A stretch of 50,996 nucleotides of DNA from Deinococcales bacterium. GTDB lineage: Bacteria > Deinococcota > Deinococci > Deinococcales > JAAFIG01. Below, one piece after another: positions 43,309-50,016 of this stretch. Each line of letters starts with the position of its first letter. Position 1 is the first letter of the stretch. The notes under the pieces were generated by a model. It was not told the origin of the DNA and did no database searches. It was given only the letters and a program-made list of their open reading frames with translations. The stretch is taken from contig JAAFIG010000032.1 in the NCBI GenBank assembly GCA_013298595.1, forward strand, positions 1 through 50,996, given 5' to 3'. A program made the translations under genes and the position numbers.

Positions 43309-44475
43309 ATGAAAAACCTTCCTTTAACTGGTGTAGTGGTGGCGGATTTTACCCGAGTCTTAACAGGTCCGTTTTGTACGCAAACCCTTGGTGATTTGGG
43401 GGCGGACATCATTAAGATCGAACCGCCAAATGGTGACGATACTCGAGCGTGGGGAGCGCCGTGGCTCGAACAAGGTGCGGCTCGAGAAGCCACCTATTTT
43501 TTATCAACGAATCGCAATAAACGCAGTATTGCCTTAAACTTAAAATTACCAGCTGATCTTGAAATTGCACAGAAAATCGTGGATAACGCCGATGTGCTTG
43601 TGGAAAATTATCGCCCGGGGACACTCGAGAAATTGGGTATTCAAATCAATCATCCGCATTTAATTACCTGTCGTATTTCTGGTTTTGGCTCGAGTGGTGC
43701 GTTAAAAGATTGGGCTGGCTACGATTTAATTGCCCAAGGCATGAGTGGTTTTATGAGTTACACAGGCGAACCAAATGGTCTGCCAACCAAAGCGGGTGTG
43801 GCAGTGGCAGATATTTTTGCGGGTTCGCTAGCCACCCAAGGAATTTTGGCAGCTTTATTTGAACGCGAGAAAACTGGGCGTGGCAAAAAAATCGAAATCA
43901 ATTTACTCGAGAGTATGATTGCCCTTGGCACATATCAAGTCAGTCGGTACTTAAATGCTGGCGAGGATGCCGAACGACTGGGCAACGAGCACCGCAGTAT
44001 TATGCCATACGGTACATACAAAACTGCAGATGGGTATGTCAACATCGCAGGTGGTAACGATGCATTGTACCAAAAACTTTGCCAAGCACTCGAGGCGACT
44101 GATTTACTCGAGCCGCAATTTGCCACCAACGAACAACGCTTAACACTTCGGCTCGAGGTGACAAAGCGTTTAGAGGCGCATCTTGAGCGGTTCTCGAGTC
44201 ACCAAGCTATCGAGCTGCTACAAAGTGCTGGTGTGCCTTGTGGCGCGGTCTGGAGCGTCGCCCAAGCCCTCGAGTCTGATTGGGCAGCTTCTCGAGCCGT
44301 GGTGCAAAGCCTCGAGCATCCTGAACTTGGCACGGTACGCGTCACTAAACCACCGTTTGAATTGGATGGACAGGATTTGCCTGTGCGATTTGCGCCACCG
44401 CGATTGAATCAGCATGCCGCAGAAATTCTCGAGTGGTTAGCGAGGCAAGAGCGAAGGATCAAGGATCAAGAATGA
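43309..44475 (+). CDS. family III CoA-transferase (CaiB/BaiF type)
   Basis: A 388-residue CoA-transferase. The N-terminal ADFTRVLTGPFCTQTLGDLGADIIKIEPPNGDDTR is a textbook family signature. Others are NRNKRSIALNLK, LVENYRPGTLEKLGI, RISGFGSSGALKDWAGYDLIAQGMSGF with the catalytic Asp in GYDLI, and GRGKKIEINLLESMIAL. It transfers CoA between carboxylic acids; the substrate cannot be read from sequence. The ATG follows the asparaginase stop with no gap. Together with the GABA genes, a dicarboxylate such as succinate is a reasonable but unproven donor. Confidence 0.92.
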   Translation: MKNLPLTGVVVADFTRVLTGPFCTQTLGDLGADIIKIEPPNGDDTRAWGAPWLEQGAAREATYFLSTNRNKRSIALNLKLPADLEIAQKIVDNADVLVENYRPGTLEKLGIQINHPHLITCRISGFGSSGALKDWAGYDLIAQGMSGFMSYTGEPNGLPTKAGVAVADIFAGSLATQGILAALFEREKTGRGKKIEINLLESMIALGTYQVSRYLNAGEDAERLGNEHRSIMPYGTYKTADGYVNIAGGNDALYQKLCQALEATDLLEPQFATNEQRLTLRLEVTKRLEAHLERFSSHQAIELLQSAGVPCGAVWSVAQALESDWAASRAVVQSLEHPELGTVRVTKPPFELDGQDLPVRFAPPRLNQHAAEILEWLARQERRIKDQE

Positions 44476-44600
44476 AAGAATAGAACTTTTAAATCAATGT
44501 GTGCCAATGCGGGAGGAAACGCCCTATATGACAATATGTATCGTAGAAGCGGAGCTTGTTGCCTGCCTTGCCAAAACGTGTTCATTTTATGTGCTTTTGC

Positions 44601-44626
44601 GGTAGTGGCAAGGCGCGCCTCGCCCT
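44601..44626. repeat. GTAGGGGCG...CGCCC palindromic repeat
   Basis: Reads GGTAGTGGCAAGGCGCGCC then TCGCCCT, between the convergent CoA-transferase and YgiC-like genes. It is preceded by a C as in the other copies. The remaining about 120 bases of the gap show nothing else. Confidence 0.78.
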
Positions 44627-44629
44627 AGG

Positions 44630-45772
44630 TCAAATAAAGTAATGCGGTACGAATCTCGACGAGTCTTTGGTGATTTCGCTGTTATCTTCGCGGATGCCAA
44701 TGCCCGCTGCCATGTCGCCAATGATCCATGACCCAATAACAGGGTAGTTGTTTTCAAAATTGGGCAGTCCAGCGTAGGCTTGATAAATGTAGCCTTCGGC
44801 ACCGTATTCGCCGCTCGAGGAAATGGTTTGTCCGTTGGCTTGAATGCTGATATTTGCGCCTTCTCGAGAGAAAAATGGTTTGCGAACACGATTGCCTGAT
44901 AAGGGTGTAAAACTTGCCTCGAGTAAATTTGGGTGCCCTGGGGAGAGTTCCCAAAGGATTGGCAGAATGCCTTTGTTTGCCAGAATCATTTTCCACGCAG
45001 GTTCAATAAATGTGGTTTTGCTGCTAATAATATGTTGTCCAAAAGGTTCGTTAATCATTTGTTCCCAAGGGTAGAGCTTGAACAAATTTTTGATTGGGTT
45101 TTCTTCGAGGTCCACAAATTCCGCAGTTTTGTTGTTCCAACCAATGTCGTAAATATCTAGGTGGTTGGTTTGTATACCGATTTGCTGGGCGATGTCGCGT
45201 AAGTATTCGACGGTGCCATAATCTTCGTGGCTGCTTTGAGCACTGGCAAAATGCAAGGATTTGATGTTTTTACGACTGAACAAATATCCGAGTTGCTCGA
45301 GTAGTTTTTCGTGGATTGAGTTAAACTGATCGGCTTGTTCGGGTAGCACACCAGCCGCGATTTGATCCTCGAGCCAAACCCATTGGGCAACAGCAGCTTC
45401 AAGTAAAGCAGTGGGTGTGTCGGCGTTAAACTCGAGCAGTTTTGGTGCACCATCGGCAGCGTAACGAAAATCGAAACGCCCGTAAATGGTGGGTTCATCG
45501 GCTTGCCAACTCTGACGGCAACGTTCTGCCCAAGGTTCTAAGATTTTTAGTTCGGCAAAGCGATTACGAACAATCACATGTTCGACAGCGTCTAAACATA
45601 ATTTAAAGCAGTTGCGGGTGGCGTGTTCGATTTCCAAGATGTGCTTTTCGGCAAATTGATAGGCATAACGTTCATCCCAGTAGGTGCTGTTTTTGATGGT
45701 ATGAAAACGAAAACCATGACTTTCTAAACGCGCTTGCCAGTTGCTGCGTGGCGGTACGGCGACTCGTTTCAC
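44630..45772 (-). CDS. ygiC: glutathionylspermidine synthase-like ATP-grasp protein (YgiC-like)
   Basis: A 380-residue protein of the GSP synthetase fold without the N-terminal amidase domain, as in E. coli YgiC and YjfC. Matching blocks are YGRFDFRYAADGAPKLLEFNADTPTALLEAAVAQWVWL, HEDYGTVEYLRDIA, FKLYPWEQMINEPFG, ILPILWELSPGHPNLL and RVRKPFFSREGANI. These proteins probably ligate an amine to a peptide with ATP, but glutathionylspermidine synthesis by YgiC itself is not established. The start is a GTG whose first bases overlap the stop of the YgiB-like gene (GTGA), so the pair is coupled. The nearby polyamine uptake genes make a polyamine substrate attractive. Confidence 0.92.
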   Translation of the reverse strand: MKRVAVPPRSNWQARLESHGFRFHTIKNSTYWDERYAYQFAEKHILEIEHATRNCFKLCLDAVEHVIVRNRFAELKILEPWAERCRQSWQADEPTIYGRFDFRYAADGAPKLLEFNADTPTALLEAAVAQWVWLEDQIAAGVLPEQADQFNSIHEKLLEQLGYLFSRKNIKSLHFASAQSSHEDYGTVEYLRDIAQQIGIQTNHLDIYDIGWNNKTAEFVDLEENPIKNLFKLYPWEQMINEPFGQHIISSKTTFIEPAWKMILANKGILPILWELSPGHPNLLEASFTPLSGNRVRKPFFSREGANISIQANGQTISSSGEYGAEGYIYQAYAGLPNFENNYPVIGSWIIGDMAAGIGIREDNSEITKDSSRFVPHYFI

Positions 45773-46158
45773 GAACCAAATCCAAAGCCGCTACTGCGCC
45801 CAAAACCACCTCTGCTGATGCCTGTGCTGCTGACCACACCTCTGGTGCTTAAAGAACCTGAACTCGAGAAATTAGCGGTACTTGGGGCTTGCACAGCGGT
45901 GTTTAAAGCAACACCGCTGGCATAGGGGTAGTAAAATCCTCTGCCACCAAAGAAAATAAAGTGTGGTCCGTAATGGTAGCCACCACTCGAGTAGCATTTG
46001 TCATCACCGACCCCCCATTCTTGTTCACATTCGGCTCGGGAGTTATAGATGGCTCGGCTGGTGCGTTGTTCTTCTTCGGCACAGGAAATCAGGGCAATAC
46101 TCGAGATCAGTGCCAAGCTGATACGGCGGCTGCGTTTGGTTGTGGACTGGGTGTTCAC
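45769..46158 (-). CDS. ygiB: YgiB-like (DUF1190) lipoprotein
   Basis: A 129-residue protein with an N-terminal signal segment ending in the lipobox LISC (Cys26), a YNSRAECEQEWGVGDDKC cysteine motif, then GYHYGPHFIFFGGRGFYYP and a Ser/Gly-rich tail. The layout matches the DUF1190 family, which is typically encoded just before YgiC-type genes in proteobacteria. GGAGG precedes the GTG start by about 6 nt. The overlap with the next gene is 4 nt. Function is unknown; it is probably an outer-membrane or periplasmic lipoprotein. Confidence 0.82.
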   Translation of the reverse strand: MNTQSTTKRSRRISLALISSIALISCAEEEQRTSRAIYNSRAECEQEWGVGDDKCYSSGGYHYGPHFIFFGGRGFYYPYASGVALNTAVQAPSTANFSSSGSLSTRGVVSSTGISRGGFGRSSGFGFGS

Positions 46159-46203
46159 GTGGTTCCTCCAGAAGTGTATACGTGATTTTATGGTTTTTCG
46201 TTC

Positions 46204-47094
46204 CTACGTTTTTTCTAACACACCTCGGACGCGTTCAGGTAAGTAACGCCAATCTCGAGCGGTGACTTGGTTAACGGATTTTTTTAAGTGCAGTGCCACG
46301 TAGGTTCTGGCACTCATCTCGAGGTACATGCGCAGTTCAGGCGCATCGGCAGTCAGGATTTGCATGGCGAGTTGCTCGAGTTGCCCAAGTAAGTACTCGA
46401 GGGCAAGAAATTGGGCGCATTGAATAATGTCGTCGGGTTCGGCGTAAGCAATGACCAAATCGGGATTACGTATCAGTTTGGAACTCCAATTTTGCACCAG
46501 TGGTTGGCGCAACGTAATACGACAATGGGCGCAAGGCTCGGGTTTTTCGGTCAGTGTGCCACAAATTGGGCAGGGCACAAAGCCATTGCGTTGCCGCTCC
46601 AACCGAGCTTGCAACATGGCTTCGGCAGCTTGTTGCACGGTGTTGCGAATGGTTTCTGGGGTGTTCTCGAGACTGCTGGCAATGCGTTTTTGTTCGGTAG
46701 CCGTTAAACGCATCACTTTTTGTTTGCTGGTACGAGCAATTTTTTCAAGTTTACCAACAGTAAATTGTAATTGCATTGGCGCGGCATCACCGAGGACATC
46801 ACGTAATTTAGCTAGGTAGAGTGGTGCGTTTAGGGTAAAAAAACTGGCAGCCGTGTTGTCTTGCACCCGTATCAGCATGATGGTTTCTTTGGATTCACGG
46901 TCTTTACGAAATTCCACGGCTTTGGTGGTACGAGCCAATTGCTGCCCAACCACAGTATCCCATGATGCCAGTAACTTGGCTTTATCAAAACTGCGTTTCC
47001 AACCTTTGCGTTCTACCACTTTATCAAGCACACCAGATACGGCTCGTAAGCCACCCGAGCGGCGACGCTGACGCACAATGGCTCGAGGTGGCAT
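46204..47094 (-). CDS. DUF721-family protein with zinc-ribbon insertion
   Basis: A 296-residue protein. Residues 1-110 are DUF721-like (a KH-type nucleic-acid-associated domain found beside recF and gyrase genes): LDKVVERKGWKRSFDKAKLL and ASWDTVVGQQLARTTKAVEF. Residues around 175-195 hold CPICGTLTEKPEPCAHC, a four-Cys zinc ribbon. The C-terminus is helical with an acidic repeat region. The start is 1 nt from the recF stop, so the genes are cotranscribed. DUF721 proteins are linked to DNA replication and repair; the exact role is unknown. Confidence 0.85.
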   Translation of the reverse strand: MPPRAIVRQRRRSGGLRAVSGVLDKVVERKGWKRSFDKAKLLASWDTVVGQQLARTTKAVEFRKDRESKETIMLIRVQDNTAASFFTLNAPLYLAKLRDVLGDAAPMQLQFTVGKLEKIARTSKQKVMRLTATEQKRIASSLENTPETIRNTVQQAAEAMLQARLERQRNGFVPCPICGTLTEKPEPCAHCRITLRQPLVQNWSSKLIRNPDLVIAYAEPDDIIQCAQFLALEYLLGQLEQLAMQILTADAPELRMYLEMSARTYVALHLKKSVNQVTARDWRYLPERVRGVLEKT

Positions 47095-47095
47095 G

Positions 47096-48145
47096 TTAGA
47101 TAATCCCTAGTTTGCCGTGTTCTATACCAAATGTTTTGGTGGCTCGAGGTGGTGCTTCTGTACCCGTAACAATGGCTTGTGGGGCTTGTTCGGCAAGGGC
47201 AATTAAGTAATCGCGGCGATGCGAATCGAGTTCGGCAGTGAAATCATCGAGTAACAACACAGGTGGTTCACGGAATTTTTCGGATAGTAAAATAAATTCT
47301 GCTTGACGCATGGCAAGCGCAATGGTTCGCGCTTCGCCTCGAGACGCATAATCGGCGGCTTTGACCCCACTGAGCAGCACCTCGAGATCATCTCGGTGCG
47401 GACCAATGGCGGTACTCCCCCGAGCCATTTCTTCACGGCGCTTTTCTTTTAAGTGTAATGGCAAATCGTCTAAACGGGCTGTTTCGAGCAAATTCAATTC
47501 GAGTTTCTTATTGTTTCCCGCTAAATGCGAATGCGCCTCAGTGGCAAGTTCGGTTAAACGCTTCATGGCTCGGCGACGTAACTTCATGATTTCAGTGCCA
47601 TACTCGAGCAATTTTTCATCCCACACCTCGAGCATCCAATCTTCGACTTTCTCGAGTTTTAAGACTGCATTGCGTTGCTGCACGACACGTTCGTATTGTT
47701 GCAACAACTGCCCATAACGCGGTGATACCCTCGAGACCAGCGCATCCAAAAAACCACGACGCAAACTTGGGCTACCATGAATTAAATCCGCATCTTCTGG
47801 ACGAATCAGCACCGCGCTGGCATGGCGAGACAATTCAGAAACCCGAATCTTGACACCATCCACTTTTGCCATTTTCTTGCCTGGCGCTAAACCCACCTCG
47901 AGTTTGGTAATGCCATCATCGCGTTCGACTTCGGCACCCACAAAAGCTTCTTTCTCGCCCAGTTGTACCACTGTCTCGAGTTTAGAAACTTCCAGCACAC
48001 CAGTTAAAGCCAGAAAAATCGCTTCGAGTAAATTTGATTTCCCCATGCCATTACCACCAACAATCGCGGTAATACCAGAACGAAACTCGAGTTTGCCACT
48101 CTCGAGATTACGAAAATTTAGGGTGTTCAAAGAACGCAACAGCAC
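47096..48145 (-). CDS. recF: DNA replication and repair protein RecF
   Basis: A 349-residue SMC-like ATPase that helps load RecA at gaps through RecOR. The RecF pattern is clear: LNTLNFRNLESGKLEF, Walker A GGNGMGKSNLLEAIFL, the Q-loop region VLIRPEDADLIHGSPSLRRGFLD, signature ASRGEARTIALAMRQAEF and Walker B VLLLDDFTAELDSHRRDYL. The start is GTG at 48145 with TATACT 5 nt upstream and no Shine-Dalgarno. It is followed immediately by the DUF721 gene; no dnaA, dnaN or gyrase gene is in the window. Confidence 0.94.
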   Translation of the reverse strand: MLLRSLNTLNFRNLESGKLEFRSGITAIVGGNGMGKSNLLEAIFLALTGVLEVSKLETVVQLGEKEAFVGAEVERDDGITKLEVGLAPGKKMAKVDGVKIRVSELSRHASAVLIRPEDADLIHGSPSLRRGFLDALVSRVSPRYGQLLQQYERVVQQRNAVLKLEKVEDWMLEVWDEKLLEYGTEIMKLRRRAMKRLTELATEAHSHLAGNNKKLELNLLETARLDDLPLHLKEKRREEMARGSTAIGPHRDDLEVLLSGVKAADYASRGEARTIALAMRQAEFILLSEKFREPPVLLLDDFTAELDSHRRDYLIALAEQAPQAIVTGTEAPPRATKTFGIEHGKLGII

Positions 48146-48229
48146 AAGACAGTATAAGGCTCAAGTGAACCCAAGATTTGGGGTGCATCTGATCATATCT
48201 TCAAAAAATCTGGTTATCACGTTACCCAT

Positions 48230-48253
48230 ATGGTCAAGGTATGCCTTGACCAT
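48230..48253 (-). terminator. 10-bp hairpin after livF
   Basis: ATGGTCAAGG (48230-48239) and CCTTGACCAT (48244-48253) are exact inverted copies with a 4-nt loop, 20 nt past the livF stop. No T-run is seen, so it may be a terminator or a 3' stability element. Confidence 0.55.
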
Positions 48254-48273
48254 ACAACAAAACTCGAGATGTT

Positions 48274-49035
48274 TTAATTCCAACGGCGTTTACGTCGGAA
48301 TCTGCCCACGCCTGTTTCTGGTTCGTGGGTCATGCCAAGGTATAACTCTTTGACATTTTCGTTTTCGCGTAATTCTGCGCCTGTTCCTTCAAGCACAACT
48401 CTGCCATGCTCGAGAACATAAGCGTAATCGGCAACCTCGAGGGCTTTTTTAGCATTTTGTTCAATTAACAGTACACTCACGCCTGCGCTGTTGATGTTTT
48501 GAATAGCACTAAAAACTTCTTGCACAAATTTGGGGGCTAAGCCAAGGCTTGGTTCATCCAGCAATATCAGTTTAGGGCGGCTCATCAGGGCGCGTCCAAT
48601 GGCAACCATTTGTTGTTCGCCACCCGATAATGTGCCCGCATGTTGTTTTTTGCGTTCTTCGAGTCTGGGGAATCGGGTGAAAACTTCTTGTAAAGTGTTT
48701 TGTACAGTGCTGGTTTGGTGGTACGCGCCAAGCATCAGGTTCTCGAGTACCGTTAAATCTTTGAACATACCGCGACCTTCGGGTACAAGGGCGATGCCGC
48801 TACGAGCAATGGCTTCGGTGTCTTTGTGGGTCAGGTTTTGTTCCAAAAAGCGCACACTGCCTTTGCGTGGCTCGTCGTCTATTAAACCCATAATGGTTTT
48901 TAAGGTGGTGCTTTTACCAGCGCCGTTCGCGCCAAGTAACGTCACAATTTTTCCTGTGGGTACTTCCAAAGAAACACCGCGCAGCACTTGGGTTTGCTTA
49001 GAGTAACCAGCTTCGATATTCTCGAGTTTTAACAT
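48274..49035 (-). CDS. livF: branched-chain amino-acid ABC transporter ATPase LivF
   Basis: A 253-residue ABC ATPase with MLKLENIEAGYSKQTQVLRG, Walker A LLGANGAGKSTTLKTIMGL, RSGIALVPEGRGMFKDLTVLENL, signature LSGGEQQMVAIGRALMSRPK and Walker B LILLDEPSLGLAPKFVQE. This is the LivF member of the HAAT family for branched-chain amino acids, urea or related solutes. ATG 49035 was chosen by homology of the N-terminus; the longer ORF to 49110 re-reads the end of livG. It lies 16 nt after livG. Confidence 0.94.
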   Translation of the reverse strand: MLKLENIEAGYSKQTQVLRGVSLEVPTGKIVTLLGANGAGKSTTLKTIMGLIDDEPRKGSVRFLEQNLTHKDTEAIARSGIALVPEGRGMFKDLTVLENLMLGAYHQTSTVQNTLQEVFTRFPRLEERKKQHAGTLSGGEQQMVAIGRALMSRPKLILLDEPSLGLAPKFVQEVFSAIQNINSAGVSVLLIEQNAKKALEVADYAYVLEHGRVVLEGTGAELRENENVKELYLGMTHEPETGVGRFRRKRRWN

Positions 49036-49051
49036 ACAAACTCCAAGGTAC

Positions 49052-49849
49052 TCATGGGTTTTTGCCTTTTTGCTCGAGGGTTTCGGCTTCTTCGCCAAGA
49101 TAAGCAGCAATCACGGCAGGGTCATTACGGATTTGTTCGGGGCTACCATCAGCAATTTTGCGTCCGTACTCGAGTACCACAATGCGTTCAGCTAAACTCG
49201 AGACGACACGGATGTCGTGTTCGACTAGTAAAATAGATAAGCCCAGTTCGGCTTTGAGTTCTTGGAGGCGTTGTACAAGTTCATCTTTTTCATCAGAAGT
49301 TAAACCCGCCACAGGTTCATCCATCAGCAGTAATTTGGGTTGTGAAACCAAGGCGCGTCCGATTTCGACAATTTTTTGCACACCATACGGCAATCCACGC
49401 ACCCGACGATCCCGATACGATTGCAACTCGAGCAAATCAATCATCGCTTCGGCACGTTCAATCTGTGCCACTTCGGATTTGACCCAAGTTGGTGTGCCGA
49501 GCATGGCATGAAACAAATTGGCTTTCATTTGCAAATGCCGCCCGAGCAAAATATTCTCGAGCACCGTTAAACCACCAAATAATTCAATGTTCTGAAACGT
49601 TCTCGAGATACCAAGCTTGGCAATATCGTTCGGGCTGGTGGTAGTTAATTCGCTGTTTTCAAAGCGAATACTACCAACTTGGGGTTTGTACAGCGCGGTA
49701 ATACAATTAAATAAACTACTTTTACCCGCGCCATTAGGACCAATTAAAGCAACAGTTTCGTTGCTATTTAAGACAAACGAAACATCGTTGACGGCGGTCA
49801 CACCACCAAAACGCAAAGTCACATTTTTTGCCTCGAGCAACGCGGTCAT
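49052..49849 (-). CDS. livG: branched-chain amino-acid ABC transporter ATPase LivG
   Basis: A 265-residue ABC ATPase: VTLRFGGVTAVNDVSFVL, Walker A LIGPNGAGKSSLFNCITAL, ISRTFQNIELFGGLTVLEN, signature GLPYGVQKIVEIGRALVSQP (an LPYG form typical of LivG), Walker B LLLMDEPVAGL and LLVEHDIRVVSSLAERIVVL. The C-terminus ends in the usual acidic YLGEEAE. With LivF it forms the ATPase pair. The two membrane permeases LivH and LivM are not found in this window, and the binding-protein gene precedes livG directly. Confidence 0.94.
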   Translation of the reverse strand: MTALLEAKNVTLRFGGVTAVNDVSFVLNSNETVALIGPNGAGKSSLFNCITALYKPQVGSIRFENSELTTTSPNDIAKLGISRTFQNIELFGGLTVLENILLGRHLQMKANLFHAMLGTPTWVKSEVAQIERAEAMIDLLELQSYRDRRVRGLPYGVQKIVEIGRALVSQPKLLLMDEPVAGLTSDEKDELVQRLQELKAELGLSILLVEHDIRVVSSLAERIVVLEYGRKIADGSPEQIRNDPAVIAAYLGEEAETLEQKGKNP

Positions 49850-49937
49850 GCTCGAGCCTTTGATAAGAATTGTAATTTCTGTTTTTTCATGAGTTTAAAA
49901 TAGGTTATTTTGCATCGAAACATTCTTGTTTTAAGGC

Positions 49938-49963
49938 AGGGAGACCACAAGGGTCTCCCCTAC
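49938..49963. repeat. GTAGGGGAGACC...GGTCTCCC palindromic repeat
   Basis: Reads AGGGAGACCACAAGG then GTCTCCCCTAC on the plus strand, a GGGAGACC/GGTCTCCC hairpin. It is the GGGAGA variant of the dispersed family. Confidence 0.8.
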
Positions 49964-49986
49964 ATATTATTGATTATTTTAGCAAT

Positions 49987-50010
49987 AGGGGAGGGGTTTC
50001 CCCCTCCCCT
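49987..50010 (-). terminator. G/C hairpin after the binding-protein gene
   Basis: AGGGGAGGGG and CCCTCCCCT arms (about 49987-50010) form a strong stem with a 4-5 nt loop. It lies just past the stop of the branched-chain binding-protein gene on the minus strand and is followed by ATTGCTAAAAT. Confidence 0.65.
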
Positions 50011-50016
50011 AACTTA

